A stretch of 30,546 nt of DNA from Carex sylvatica (lineage: Eukaryota; Streptophyta; Magnoliopsida; Poales; Cyperaceae), in the NCBI GenBank assembly GCA_964058845.1, contig CAXKVR010000777.1, positions 1 to 30,546 on the forward strand, read 5' to 3'. Shown here in pieces: positions 1-11,318 of this stretch (positions within the stretch are counted from its first letter, which is position 1; every line of letters begins with the position of its first letter). Made by a program: the position numbers and the translations under genes. The notes below the pieces were generated by a model that made no database searches, was not told the origin of the DNA, and saw only the letters and a program-made list of their open reading frames with translations.

Positions 1-954
1 ATAGTCAAATGTATACAATATTAGGAGATGCAAGTCTTTTTTTTTCTTAGTAAGCTAATATCATATATACAAAAATTTGAACAAACAAAGGAGATAACCA
101 AATTTATAAGGTGACTTGTAGGATAGCCAGTTGAATGTAGAAGGGTCTAGAGACTGTTGACTTTTCGCATGGTATATGCATTAAGTCAGCTGGGTCGTTT
201 ACTGATTATGTTACCGCATACAAGTCAAATGAAAAATATTCCTTTTGAAATTTTTGGTTGAGAGTTGAATAATTGATATTTAATTAAACCTCAATTAACC
301 TCATTTCAAATCTAAACACCAAAGAAGACAAGAAACGAAGTGAAATAAACTCAGTTTCCAAAGGTACATAACGTCACTGAAATAAGTTACAGCAGTATAT
401 GCGGGGGAATTATGAGGGTTCAAAGTGAAAAGGTTAAAGATTGAACAATTTCAAACTGAAAATAAATAGGTTGAGTAACTAGCCATCATAAAAATATTCA
501 ATCTTTAGTCATGCCAAATTAATTATAACATGACAACAAGATGTTATCCAGGGAAAATATTATGCAACTTAAAAAACTAATTCAAGCAAACACTAAAGTG
601 AAGTGGTGCCTGATCTTAGAAATGTTTCCAAGTTGAGCAAAATATCCAATCCAAATTATGATGAAAGTTAAATTTGACAAGCTATTGGTTTCAATATTCC
701 AAATTCTCAAAACAATTTGAGATATATGTGCTATACCTACGAATAAACTTGGATTCCAATTGTCAAAAATACTAGCTAGGAGCTGCAGACATGGCAATAC
801 CCTGTGCTGACAACCCACTTTATTTTCTTTTTCCATTTTTGTTAGTTCGAAACTGATACCCATTGTAACAAAATCAATTAAAGATAATCCAGATTGTCCT
901 GCTGTAAGTACTCGGACTGAGAAAAAGGGAGAAAGAGAAGAAACAAGGTGTTAC
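1..954 (-). other. Intron 1 of the Paladin-like gene (partial)
   Basis: This stretch is AT-rich with no second Paladin exon that I can find. It begins with the donor of exon 1 at 954-953 and runs past the left edge. Reading frames here carry no recognisable domain. Confidence 0.6.
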
Positions 955-1167
955 CTGTCTGTAATTGGGCGCGCCATCAATTTGGGGAAAGAGGCGCTTA
1001 TTCTGACAACCTGGAAAATGGTCGGACTTGAGGATGGTCTTCTTCCCCAGAACTGCTCCTCCCCGGCAATTAATCACGTGTTCCGCTTCCACCTCAACGT
1101 CATACTGTTCAGGGGCCCCAGCTGTCTGTGTCTCCAGGGAGCCCGGCGCGGAGCTCGAGGTCACCAT
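955..1167 (-). CDS. Paladin-like protein, first coding exon (partial gene)
   Basis: This is the first coding exon, 71 codons in phase 0. The ATG is at 1167-1165 with an in-frame TAG two codons upstream, which supports this start. The exon ends in a Gln codon (CAG) followed by a good GT donor at 954-953 (gtaaca). The encoded segment includes GGAVLGKKTILKSDHFPGC and then QNKRLFPQIDGAPNYRQ, which I recognise as the strongly conserved N-terminus of plant Paladin (PALD1-like) proteins. These are large proteins with repeated dual-specificity-phosphatase-like Cys domains; in animals Paladin is linked to phosphoinositide turnover and signalling, and the plant role is not settled. The catalytic domains are not in the window: the next exon must lie left of base 1, so intron 1 is at least 950 nt long. 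The family call rests on remembered sequence; the exon boundaries are read directly. Confidence 0.8.
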
Positions 1168-1450
1168 TGCCTATGAAGACTTTTGCACCCGGTAAAAAAA
1201 GAGATAGACTGAGCACTTGGAGAAGTGTTTGCGCTTGGCGTCAGAGGCGAAGGAAGTAAAAGGTACGAAAGGAGGAAAACGTGGGAAAGGAGAAAGGCGA
1301 TTAAAAGAGAAGGGGATGCAAAGAAAGCAAAGAACCGAAGGGGAAGGAGGAAGGGTGTGAGAGCAAGAGAGAGATAGAGAGAGACAATTGAAGAAAGGTA
1401 AAGTGAGGAGGAGGAGCTAAAGCTATCCGCTCAATTTAACAAACAAAGGC
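1168..1450 (-). promoter_or_regulatory. 5' leader and proximal promoter of the Paladin-like gene
   Basis: This is a purine-rich tract on the plus strand (CT-rich in the gene's sense), with many gaga/gagag runs around 1320-1390. Long CT-rich leaders are common in plant housekeeping transcripts. No clear TATA box was found close to the ATG, so the transcription start is not placed. Confidence 0.4.
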
Positions 1451-2645
1451 GACAATATTTCCGGACAGCGGGTTGCTTCAAATTCGCTCGTTTCTCTCGC
1501 TCGCGTAGTCTGAACACTTCAAATAATAATAAATTAAATATTGGCCGCTGTGCGCTGGGTCATGGATGGAGGGATCAGTGGAATTTGACGAATCACGTTT
1601 GATACGGTGCGAATTTATTTCCTTTTTATTTTTAATTTTTGAGAGATAGGTTCGTAGTCACAGACTCGCAGGCAGTGTGGTGAGAATATTGGCACGAAAA
1701 GGAGGAGGAGGTGCGTCGCATATTCCCAAGCGAACAGCGCACAGCACAGTGCCAGTCCTTGACAATTGGAAGTACTTTGCTCTTGGCCACATATAAGATA
1801 TAACCGTCCTTTCAAATTAAAAAAAAACATATAACCGTCCTGACAAACTCGGCCAGGTGGCTGTTAGTGTTGGTTGTTTTTCCACTTTCCACTTTCCATT
1901 TTTCAGTAAAACCCCACTACCCAGTAGTTGAGATTTGAGAAGCGTTTTAAACTTTTAATTGGGTAGGGACAACAGATGTACGACTCATCTGAAACGGCAA
2001 AACTGTCGGGTTGTTGCGTTATTGGATCGGGTCTTGTCCAGGACGATCCGCTGTTGTTGGTTTGTGGATCGTGATAAGCATTTTGAATTCGGCCAATAAA
2101 ATATTGAGTTCGGATGTGTGGACATTCTATTTTGACTTTAAAGTGTTTTCAATTTAAATATTTTTTCGGTATGAATAGTTTCAATTGTTAGCTCTAAAAT
2201 ATGACTGTGAAAACAATAGCATATTGATCGCTTTTCCAGTAATATGTTACTGAAACAGAATATTTTAAAAATTTAAGACCAACAAAATAAACAAAAGGAT
2301 CTATTATGATATTTGCATGGTGATTTGAATCGCCAACTTGATATTAGAAGATTTGGAATATCAAAGATTGATCGTACAAAATCTTTTGGTTCCTATTTTT
2401 TTTAGAGCACGCGAAAAACGTTTCCGGATTTGGCTCCGGACGAAGTGACGTAGCCAAAATTGCGCTGTCATTAATAAAATAAAAAAAAGGAAAAAAAAGT
2501 AGGAGGAGATATGACGTGACGTGTGGTTTTAGTGTTATACAGAACAGAACCAATACTCCAATAGAAATCGATTTTCTTTCTAGAAAGACCAGAATTCAAT
2601 CCTATAATCCTATCCTCTGCCTTAAAACCCTAAACCTGGGGGCGA
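1451..2645. other. Intergenic DNA without a recognised gene
   Basis: Mixed-composition DNA that probably includes distal promoter of the Paladin-like gene. There is a telo-box-like AAACCCTAAA at 2625-2634, only about 20 bp before the Mutator-like insertion at 2655, but no exon follows on the other side of that insertion. Several ACGT cores (tgacgt) lie around 2445-2520. No coding exon is supported. Confidence 0.4.
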
Positions 2646-2654
2646 TATAAACCA
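2646..2654. repeat. 9-bp target site duplication, left copy
   Basis: tataaacca, identical to 4080-4088, directly abuts the inverted repeat of the Mutator-like element. Confidence 0.85.
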
Positions 2655-2897
2655 GAATTTTTTTCACAAACCATAATTAATAAATGGAAAATTAGCGAAC
2701 CAATACGATTGCTTTTTTTTTTTCAAAAACCATAAAGACCGGACGGTCCGTCCGATCTCGAATTTTCGTTTTCTCCAGACCGGACCAACCGTCCGGTCTC
2801 CAATTTTTTTTTTTTTTTTTTTTTTTTTTCGCGAAACTGCCGCCACAGAAGATCTGGAAATTTTTGTTTTTTTCAGACCGGACCGTCCGTCCGCTCT

Positions 2898-2936
<39 letters not shown>

Positions 2937-4079
2937 TACGAAACCGCTGGAATCAGATAAAATATTTTTTAATGTCAAATTTTTTATTTTCTAGTACAAC
3001 ACAACAGTGTTTTGATTTTTTAATGTCAAAAAAAACTACATGCAAATAAACCTTGCATCTATATAATTATGAAATAAATACTCCAAAAAATACTACATGC
3101 ATCATCTACACTAAAAAAAACTACATGCACATAAACCATGCAAATAAAAAAATTATTCAACAATTACTACATGTATATACACTAAAAAAAACTACATGCA
3201 AATAAATTACTACAAAAAAACTACATGCAAATAAATTACTACATAAATTATTTTTTTATACTACAATTTCAACATAAACTATTTATACTACTAAAACAAT
3301 ACACACAAACTATTTTTACTACAAAAAGAAAAAATTACACATACATTATTTATTTATACTACAATTACAAAATAAACCATTTATTTATACTACAATTACA
3401 ACATAAATCATTTATTCTAATCATTTATTCATAATTACGTATTATTTAACAAAAATAAAAGAATTAAATACATACCTAACGAAATTGGTAGATCTGAAGC
3501 TCTTATTGTTCTTCTTTCAAAAATAAACAAACTTATGTGATTACAATAAAAATCACACTAATTATGAGAGTTAAAAAAAAAATTTAGATGGAGGAAGAAA
3601 GAAGCACGCAGAAAGAAAGAAGAAGCAGAGAGAAAAGAAAAAAGGAGAAGAAACTCACTCACGGATTTGCATTAAAAAACCAAAAAAAATCACTGTTTCA
3701 CTAGAAAACAAAAAATTTGACGTTAAAAAATAATTTATTCGATCTTCTGGCAGTTTCGTGAAAAAAAAAAAAAAAAAAAACGAAAAAAAAAAAGAATGAA
3801 AAAAAAAAAACGAAAAAAAAAAAAATATATATATATATTGAGAGCGGACGGACGGTCCGGTTTGAAAAAAAACAAAAATTTCCAGATCTTCTGTGGCGGC
3901 AGTTTCGCGAAAAAAAAAAAAAAAAAAAAATTGGAGACCGGACGGTTGGTCCGGTCTGGAGAAAACGAAAATTCGAGACCGGACGGACCGTCCGGTCTTT
4001 ATGGTTTTTGAAAAAAAAAAAGCACTCGTATTGGTTCGCTAATTTTCTATTTATTAATTATGGTTTGTGAAAAAAATTC
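2655..4079. mobile_element. Non-autonomous Mutator-like element with long TIRs
   Basis: The element is 1425 bp. Perfect 9-bp direct repeats (tataaacca) flank it at 2646-2654 and 4080-4088, the size expected for Mutator-like insertion. The left end begins gaatttttttcacaaacc and the right end is its reverse complement. The inverted repeats extend about 380 bp (2655 to about 3030 and about 3672 to 4079), with small indels in poly-A/T runs and an expanded TA tract at 2899-2933. Inside each arm are short GC-rich dyads built on accggacggtccgtcc. The central 640 bp is AT-rich with repeats of actacatgcaaataaa and tactacaattac. No transposase is seen, so it would depend on an autonomous MULE elsewhere. 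Confidence 0.85.
3029..3435 (+). repeat. Degenerate short tandem repeats in the MULE core
   Basis: The first half repeats an actacatgcaaataaa-like unit separated by A runs (about 3040-3240). The second half repeats tatttatactacaattacaacataaa-like units (about 3230-3420). Open frames here are products of the repeats, not genes. Confidence 0.6.
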
Positions 4080-4088
4080 TATAAACCA
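4080..4088. repeat. 9-bp target site duplication, right copy
   Basis: tataaacca, identical to 2646-2654. Confidence 0.85.
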
Positions 4089-4133
4089 ATAGATGTTCCA
4101 CGTGGCCACCTGCCATGTAGCGTTAGGTCCGAA

Positions 4134-4134
<1 letters not shown>

Positions 4135-4169
<35 letters not shown>
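4135..4169 (+). repeat. (TGAT)n microsatellite
   Basis: About eight uninterrupted attg/gatt units. Confidence 0.9.
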
Positions 4170-4889
4170 AGTTAATAGTTAAACAGTGCTCTTAGTTATC
4201 CAGAAAGAAGTAAAAAACAAAAACAAATGCGCTTGTCAGGAATTTTGGTGGGTCGTGTCACTCCAATTTGATCCACTGAGAAGACCAATTTTGGGTATGC
4301 ATCTATGCTTTCATATTAAAAAAGGAAAACATTGATAGTGTCTGATGTTGTATATGGTCGTTGCAAATTTTCTTTTGCTTGCACCTAAATTAAATTAATA
4401 TATGAGAAATTAATGTTTTTCTTGATCAGTATTTCGTGTAATTTTATAATTAATTACTAAGGCTGCTGATTTTTTTTTATTGTTTTATATACCTATGGTT
4501 TTTATATTATTTGATTGCACTGTCAATAAAATAAAGAAAATAAGAAGATAACTCTTATTTTATTAAATATGTTTAATAATGAAAAAAATAGAACGATAAA
4601 AATATGACTCTTGTCTTGTTCGAGTAAAAACGATTATCTTGTATTTCATAGAGAAGAAATAAAAAGATAACTATTGATTTACTTTTATAAGAACTAAAAC
4701 AAAAGGATAAGATAATATATCTCATCTTATTGGGACGAGATAAGAATTATCTATTTATCCCTCTATCAAACATAATTGATATTTCTTTTTCAAAACATAA
4801 GAGTTATGTTAAGTATTGGTAAATGATAAATAAATGAAGATTAGAAGATAAATATTATCTTATAACCATGCTTGAAAATAGATATATGA
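4170..4889. other. AT-rich intergenic stretch
   Basis: No gene recognised. taactcttatttt near 4551 and its approximate reverse complement near 4797 hint at a decayed foldback of about 270 bp, but ends and target duplications are not visible. Confidence 0.35.
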
Positions 4890-6596
4890 ACGACAAAGAA
4901 ATAATTGGGAAAAGGTTTGTTCTCTGAGAAACAACGGAGGGCTGGGATCATTGATCTACGTTGTCAAAGTGAATCGCTACTGACCAAATGGTTGTGGAAG
5001 ATTCAGGCGGATCCAGAGGGTTTATGGGCAACAACAATCAATAGATTATATATGGAATTACATATCCTCCGTAGCGGAAATTCAAACAACACCAGACTCA
5101 TCATTCTTCTTGAAGGATCTGGCTGTCCTGATTCCGTTCTTCTCGGCATCAACGGTAACAGACAATGGTATCAAATGGAGATGGACTCCCTCCAGGATAT
5201 TCTCCTGTGCATCTGCTTATAGGGCAATGCACCATAGGGAAATACTGGAGGGAATTCCGTTGATTTGGAAACTCAAAATTCCGATGAAAGTCAAGATATT
5301 TACTTGGTTAATGTTGGCAGACAGGATTCTAACACAGGAGGTCCTAATATATCGTGGGTGCAATATTCAAACAGGATGCCATCTATATACATCGCAATAC
5401 ATGGAAACTAAAGACCACATCATGTGGGAGTGCACGTACGCGGCGAGATTCTAGATGGGGTTATGTGCACACTACAACATTATGGCAATGGGTGGGGTTG
5501 GCTTACTAAGGAGTTGGTCCAAGGAAAATCTAGCCTTAGATCGACAGAACAGAGCCAGGGTCGGTCCTGAAGATTTCGGAGCCTGAAGCGAGAGAAAAAT
5601 TTGTGGTCTTAATATAAATAATTTTTTTTATTAATATATCAATAGATCATACAAAATATAGAGGACATTTTTTTTTTCTCCTTCTCTTTTTCTTTTTCTT
5701 TTTTTGTTACCTGATGCATATTTTCTAGGAAATATTATTTTAGATCATACAGAGGTCGTAGTCCGCCGCCTTGTTTCACCCAGTTCAATCGCTGCTGTCC
5801 ACTACCGTGCCGCACTGCGCTGTGTCGCTGCCATTGCTCGTGAGAAGAGCAAAATTTCTTAATTTATTTCTCCCTCGTTTACTCGTTTATTGATTTACAG
5901 AGAAAAAACAGCAGAAGATTTTCAATTTTTAGGTTTTTAATTTTTTGAGTCTGTTGGATGTTATGGTTGAAAAATTGGTAGGTTGTCAAAATGAAGAAAC
6001 TTTGAACAAACGGTAAAATAAAAAAACGAAAAAAAAGGAATGATTGAACCTTTCCTTTTGATTAAGAAACGAAAAAATTTGGAATATCTTTTTGTCCAGT
6101 CAGCTATCTGTAAATGAAATTTTAATCTTTCTGTTTTGCAATTTTAAGTTTTTAACACATATAAACTCCTTTTTTTTGGGGCCCAAGGCTATCGCCCTAG
6201 GTGTCCTGGGTCAGAACCGACACTGAACAGAGCATTATGGGGACTGATCTAGGTAGCTGGAGTGTGGACATTATGAAGGGAGAGGAATAGGAGATTATTC
6301 TCGAACAAGAGGCGACCGGTGACCCTGTTATTAAATGATACAACAACGGATATATTTATGTGGAATACGAATATGTAGATTCACAACTTTTGTGTTTCAA
6401 TTCTGCACATTAATAGTAGCGATCGACGCTAGTTAGAGATTGGAATGACAAATGAAGGTGTCGTAGTTTAGTTTTTGTTCTAATTTTTATTTTATTTTTA
6501 CTTTTCTTTTTTTGTTTCTTTGTTACATGTAAGTATACTGTTTTTATCAATATATTGTTGGTGGCCAATTTTGCCGCCAACTTTAAAAAAAAAAAG
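4890..6596 (+). mobile_element. Decayed, 5'-truncated LINE (reverse transcriptase C-terminus and zf-RVT)
   Basis: Translation near 4905-5110 reads SEKQRRAGIIDLRCQSESLL then TKWLWKIQADPEGLW, and in a second frame at 5110-5454 WRWTPSRIFSCASAYRAM, then IPMKVKIFTWLMLADRIL, and a Cys/His segment with H-I-M-W-E-C. This is the end of plant LINE reverse transcriptase followed by the zf-RVT zinc finger, where one expected Cys reads Tyr. There is a frameshift near 5110 and a stop at 5452. The protein-like sequence resumes after the hAT insertion at about 6256 as VWTL, an in-frame TGA where Trp is usual, then RERNRRLFSNKRRPV. A short A-run at about 6583-6596 probably marks the 3' end. It is an inactive relic on the plus strand. 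Confidence 0.8.
5556..6225. mobile_element. Non-autonomous hAT element nested in the LINE
   Basis: The element is 670 bp with ends cagggtcggtcctga and, reverse-complemented, cagtgtcggttctga (13 of 15 match). Perfect 8-bp duplications (aacagagc) lie at 5548-5555 and 6226-6233, which is the hAT hallmark. The subterminal gatttcggagcctgaagcg and gggcccaaggctatcgcc resemble a plant hAT family I know by its CAGGGCCGG-type ends. Removing the element and one duplication restores continuity of the LINE, so it inserted later. It has no transposase. The interior has a GC-rich patch at 5755-5850 that could be captured host sequence, but I do not recognise it. Confidence 0.85.
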
Positions 6597-8315
6597 ATAA
6601 GTTCAGGGGACAAAATTTTTTAAAAGGAAAAATTTTCACACATGCTATTCATCACTTAATTAGTCGTTTTACAATGTACAAGGTAATTTTAAAACGATCA
6701 TTGAGCAATTTAATATAAAATTGTTTAATTATATTAGTTTTTACTAGCAAAACAAATAATTTTTAAAGCGCATCGAATTTAATGCACAACTTATCGCGAG
6801 TGACATAAAAGACTTCAATTTTTTTGTGGTTAAACCTTGCGTCAATTTCACAGTGTTCATAGTCTTTATTATTTTTTAAGTAACATCTCTTTTAGTCACT
6901 TATAGAAATTACATACACGGTGCTGGCTTCAATTTTTACCTCCATTTTGATATCTTTTTCTTTCTCAGAAGTATAAAAAATTAAGCTTACTCATTAGTCT
7001 AAATATAATTGTGGTTAGTGATTTTCATTAAAGATAATTCAACTGTTCTGCCAATGATTAAAAATAACGAAACAATAAGAGTTAGCTACTATTTCAAATA
7101 TATAATAAAATTCGAAATAAGTCAAGTTAACATTATTCCTTGTCTATATTCAAACATACTCTTAAAGATTGTACAAACATATGAGTTCAATAACTTCTTT
7201 TGATAGACTTAATAAATCATGAAGTGTTTTGCAATTAAAAAACACACAATCTAGAATCTGTAAATCCAAAATAAAATAGCAAAAGAATTTAAATCTTACA
7301 GTTCTGAATTGAAGACATCTTTAAGCGAAAGCGTTAGTACTGATCTTCAATGATTTTTCTCAAATCTAGTGATGGATACCTTAGGCGTTTTCTTTACTTC
7401 TCTCTTTAAAAATGGACGAAACTTTTCCAGAAAGAGATCCCTCAAAATCAGTCAGTCTTAAAACGTTTCTGAATGTGATCTTTTAAAATAAGTGCGTAAA
7501 AAACGTTTCTGGAATTGAATGTGTTTCTGTACAGAGAAGAGGTCTTTTATATTATCTGAGGCAATCTTTGAGACCAGCGCATTTATTAATAGTAATCCGA
7601 ATTTTTTCATCAAAAATTCATATGCATTTTTGTTAATTTTTTTAAATGAAATCGGTGCACAGTAATAACATAGGTCACATAATAAAATAAAACTAACATT
7701 TTTATGTAAGAGGTCATGAGTTTGAAACTCAGATAGATAAATCATTTATTATAATAACAAAGATATTAAATAGTTAGGTGTCTTGACTTCTAACTTTTAC
7801 TCAAACGTATGGGTCCATTCTAGACTCAGTTATGAGCAAATATTTTAACATAATAGTTCTGGTCTCATACATTGCACAAATTCTAAAATCAAAACAACAT
7901 TACATACGATTTGTGCACTGCATGAAGTGAAAACTGCTCTGTTAAAATCTTTACCTGTCCAGTCTTTCTCGATTTAAACCATTCGGAAAAGAGACTCAAA
8001 AACTGATTGAAGAAAGATGTCCACTAAGACGGATTCATATTCTCTCAAGTATTGTAGAGTATCTCCTTCACTTTACAATTTAAAATTAAATCTCAACCTG
8101 GTTTAGAATCCGAGCCAGCGAGAGCAGTATTATTGGACTTTGAGATTCGTGCCAAGTTAAAAGGAACGGTCCGGATCCACGAATTGTAAAAGATTCCCCT
8201 TTCAGGTAATGAAGAGGATGTGAATTCCACTAAGACTGATCTAAAGTCTTAGACCCAAAAATATAGCAATGCTAAGTAGCCTGCAGCCCCCACTAACAAC
8301 TATGAGGAATGAAAT
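6597..8315. other. AT-rich intergenic stretch, no gene seen
   Basis: Frames at 7009-7203 and 7458-7745 have no recognisable domain, biased AT-rich composition and no splice context, so they are not called. No element ends could be placed. Confidence 0.45.
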
Positions 8316-8505
8316 CTGCTGCGATTCGAATTGGACGAACAGTATCTGAAATTTTTGCTTTTTCAAATCTAACCGTTCAACTTTTTCTGTGCACGCATAT
8401 CTAAATAGCTAGTTTTTCTGTGCACGCATCTCAAAATAAATCAACAGTTGGATTTGAAAAAACAGAGATTTCAGAATACTGTTCATCCAATTCAGATCGC
8501 AACAA
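8316..8505. mobile_element. Small foldback MITE-like element
   Basis: Arms at about 8316-8380 and 8442-8505 are reverse complements: ctgctgcgattcgaattgg against, reverse-complemented, cttgttgcgatctgaattgg. The loop holds a direct repeat of tttttctgtgcacgcat (8382-8398 and 8413-8429). The target duplication is not clear, so the superfamily is left open. Confidence 0.6.
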
Positions 8506-8575
8506 GTTTGTTTTCCAACTATGAAGCAAAGTGCGTGAAACATATTAGATAAGTAGACATCTTTAACATGAGTAA

Positions 8576-8962
8576 GGCTACGGTACTATGTGTAGTGCAG
8601 ATTGGTCTATATTATAAATTAATATTTTTATTTTAAAATTTAAATAGTTAATATGAAGTGTTTTACTTTATATCTATATAAAATGTACTAGAAGACTAAA
8701 GTGTATTCTTTTATTTATTTTTTTACAAATTTTTTAGGTAGGTGGTAAATACTTTTGAATAGTTTAGAATTTTTAGATCAGCTGACTTTTGACCTATTTA
8801 AAAAATAATAAAAAATTGAAAAAAAAAAATTTTGATCATCAAGTATATCTTTATATAAAAAAATATGTTGAACTTTTCATATTAATTGTTTGAATTTTAA
8901 ATTTGAGATATTGATTTATAGTAGCGGCCATTATAAGTTATGCATAATACCATAGTCTCACT
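8576..8962. mobile_element. Foldback MITE, related to the unit at 11319-11716
   Basis: The left end reads ggctacggtactatgtg and the right end, reverse-complemented, reads gagactatggtattatgc. Complementarity continues inwards imperfectly, for example atttaaatagttaatatgaa against its inverted partner near 8880-8910. The centre is near 8770. Ends are uncertain by about 10 bp. Confidence 0.55.
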
Positions 8963-9568
8963 TCTTTAAAGTTAACATTTTTTTTATATAGAAAGATGAG
9001 GTCTAACCTATCAATTTTTATTTAATTGTTTATAAATTTCGAACTCATAAATTTCACATCATAAAATATGTGCATTTGTCATTATATCAAAAGTTATTTT
9101 TTCTTTAAGTTAACACTTGTACTTAAAAGCTGTAATATACCATAATATGATGTATTTAAAAGATTTTTTTAATCTAATGAAATTGCTATATTAATAATCG
9201 TTCTACATTTCTATAATTTAAAATTACAACAGTCACGTCATTTGTAATTTTATACAAATGAGATGGTGATACTCTTAAAGAAAAGCTATTACCAAATGTT
9301 AGTTGAATCTCATAAATAGAAACTTTTTTTTCACTACAACATTATAAAACAATTTTAAAATAAATAGACCAGGCCAAAACTCCATTATCAAATTAAACAA
9401 AACGAATAATAGACTAAAGGTCCTAGACAATATTAATTTGCTATGATGGACTAGAAGTTCAAGCTTGAGCTTAATTTCCATGAATAATTGAGTATTTGAG
9501 TATAAAACTTATTTCAAGAATTTTGAGAACATAGATAATTAAAATAAAAATTCTGAAATGCATAGTTC
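8963..9568. other. AT-rich intergenic stretch
   Basis: Nothing recognised; no coding or repeat boundaries are supported. Confidence 0.4.
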
Positions 9569-9577
9569 GTGATTATC
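9569..9577. repeat. 9-bp target site duplication, left (copy 1)
   Basis: gtgattatc, identical to 11085-11093. Confidence 0.85.
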
Positions 9578-9944
9578 CGGCCATTTTTATTAATACCCTC
9601 TAAAAAATTAATTTTAAAAATGCCCTCGTATTTGATAGTTATTTAAAAATGTCCTAATTGCTATGTGTAGGGGCGGTCCAAAAAATTTAGAATAGCACCC
9701 CTGTTCAGGGCGATCTGATTTTTTTTATTTTTTATTTATTTTTTTAAAGGTGCTGCAGGCTCTAGAAGACCGCCCTTGCGCTTGGCGGTCTGGTCGATTT
9801 TTTTTTATTTTTTTAGATCTTAATATTTCTTATTTAAATTTTATTGTTTAGAGTGTATGCCAAAAAAATAAGACATTTAATATATTTATAAAGTTGTCGT
9901 AACTCTTTATAACTTTGATTTGATTCGATTCAAAAGATACATAT

Positions 9945-10040
9945 TCATATATATACATGTATTATTATACTATATACACACACACATATATATATATTAT
10001 ATTATATATACATATATACATATATTATATTATATTATAT

Positions 10041-10078
<38 letters not shown>

Positions 10079-10203
10079 TTATATTATATATATATATTAT
10101 ACATATAATATATTATATTATATTAATATGCATATACATATACATATATTATATTATATATACATATATTATACATATAATATATTATATATACATATAC
10201 ATA
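9945..10203 (+). repeat. TA/CATATA microsatellite block
   Basis: Compound (TA)n, (ACATAT)n and (TTATAT)n tracts in the left half of the element. Tyr/Ile-rich open frames over it are artefacts of the repeat. Confidence 0.85.
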
Positions 10204-10575
10204 GTTCATGCCGCTGCAAATGCGGCGGTGCAAATTCGACGTATGCAGCCGCATTTTAAAACACTGAATATATATATATCAAATTTGACCTCTGCTGATA
10301 AATCAGCAAGTATGGATTGATACAGTGATCAAACTGCAAAAGTGATTACACCAGCATGTAGAGCATTAAAAAATACACAGAGTTGACATAAATTTCAATT
10401 TATTTGAATTTTTCTACATTTAGTTATGAATTTCCAAAGTTTAGCTTTCGAAAAAACTTTAAACCTCCATAACTTTGGCTAGAAAAGACGGATTTGAGTG
10501 TATGACCACTTTTCGGAAAGGGGGGAACGAGACGAATCCGAATATTGCCCATGGAAAAACTCCCAGACATATATA
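10201..10575. other. Conserved core of Mutator-like copy 1
   Basis: This non-repetitive segment matches, in reverse complement, about 22745-23050 of copy 2. Shared landmarks are tttgacctctgctgataaatc, here at 10288-10307, cagcatgtagagcatt, cctccataactttggctaga and the G-run/acgagacgaatccgaat end. It starts with a dyad rich in gccgc/gcggc at 10210-10255. No open frame of note. Confidence 0.7.
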
Positions 10576-10830
10576 TAATATAATATATGTATAATATATG
10601 TATATATAATATAATATAATATATGTATAATATATGTATATATAATATAATATAATATATGTATAATATATGTATATGTATATATAATATAATATAATAT
10701 AATATAATATATGTATATACGTATATAATACATGTGTATATATGTGTATATATGTGTATATATGTGTATATATGTGTATATATGTGTATATATGTGTATA
10801 TAATATAATAATATATGCATATATATGAAT
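10567..10830 (+). repeat. TA/TATATGTG microsatellite block
   Basis: Mirror-side compound tract in copy 1, including about seven units of gtatatat/gtgtatat near 10734-10800. The overlapping frame is repeat-encoded. Confidence 0.85.
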
Positions 10831-11084
10831 ATGTATCTTTTGAATTAAATCAAATCAAAGTTATAAAGAGTTACGACAACTTCATAAATATATTAAATGC
10901 CTTATTTTTTGGCATATACTATAAACAAGAAAATTTAAATAAAAAATATTAAGATCTAAAAAAGAAAAAAATCAGACCGCCCTGCGCAAGGGTGGTCTTT
11001 TGAGTTTTTTGAACCGCCTCTACGCCTGGCGGTTAGGACATTTTTAAATATATTTTTTTTGGAAGGTATTAATAAAAATGACCG

Positions 11085-11093
11085 GTGATTATC
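11085..11093. repeat. 9-bp target site duplication, right (copy 1)
   Basis: gtgattatc, identical to 9569-9577. Confidence 0.85.
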
Positions 11094-11318
11094 ATCCTCC
11101 AGGTTCACACCTGAAATAAATGCCACGTCTTTTTTTTTTTCTTTTGAACTGTACGGAAGGGCATTTATTTCCAAAAAAAATGAAACAATATTATTTTTTT
11201 TAGAAAAAATGAAAAGATATGACAATCATTAGAAAGAGAATTGTAATTTCCTCTTCTGATTTCGGGAAATTAGGAAAAATATATTAAACAGGAATTAAAA
11301 GAAAGAAAACAACATAAT
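11094..11318. other. Short unassigned AT-rich DNA
   Basis: A-rich and T-rich runs only; no feature supported. Confidence 0.35.

Larger units (their letters stand above)
9578..11084. mobile_element. Mutator-like foldback element, copy 1
   Basis: The element is 1507 bp with perfect 9-bp duplications (gtgattatc) at 9569-9577 and 11085-11093. The ends are cggccatttttattaatacc and, reverse-complemented, cggtcatttttattaatacc. The inverted repeats run about 380 bp: GC-rich subterminal blocks with ggcggtc/gaccgcc (left 9671-9795, right 10976-11035), then gatcttaatatttctt, then gtgtatgccaaaaaaataag, then cgtaactctttataactttg, all mirrored on the right. Inside are TA/CATA microsatellites on both sides and a non-repetitive core of about 370 bp (10201-10575). 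No transposase is seen. Its sister is at 22065-23625. Confidence 0.85.

Noticed and set aside
2625..2634. Telo box as evidence of a gene start disrupted by the Mutator-like element
   Set aside because: No coding exon is found beyond the element at 4089-4890, so the motif may be chance.
2664..2978. Minus-strand 104-codon frame and plus-strand 3796-4011 frame with similar Lys-rich peptides
   Set aside because: They are the two arms of the same inverted repeat read in mirrored orientation, with poly-A and TA tracts; no domain.
9920..10259. Tyr/Ile/His-rich frames across 9920-10259 and the minus-strand frame at 10479-10820
   Set aside because: They are encoded by TA/CATA microsatellites inside a transposable element.
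9945..10830. CRISPR-like or bacterial repeat array
   Set aside because: The repeats are simple-sequence tracts without spacers, and all genes here are plant with introns.
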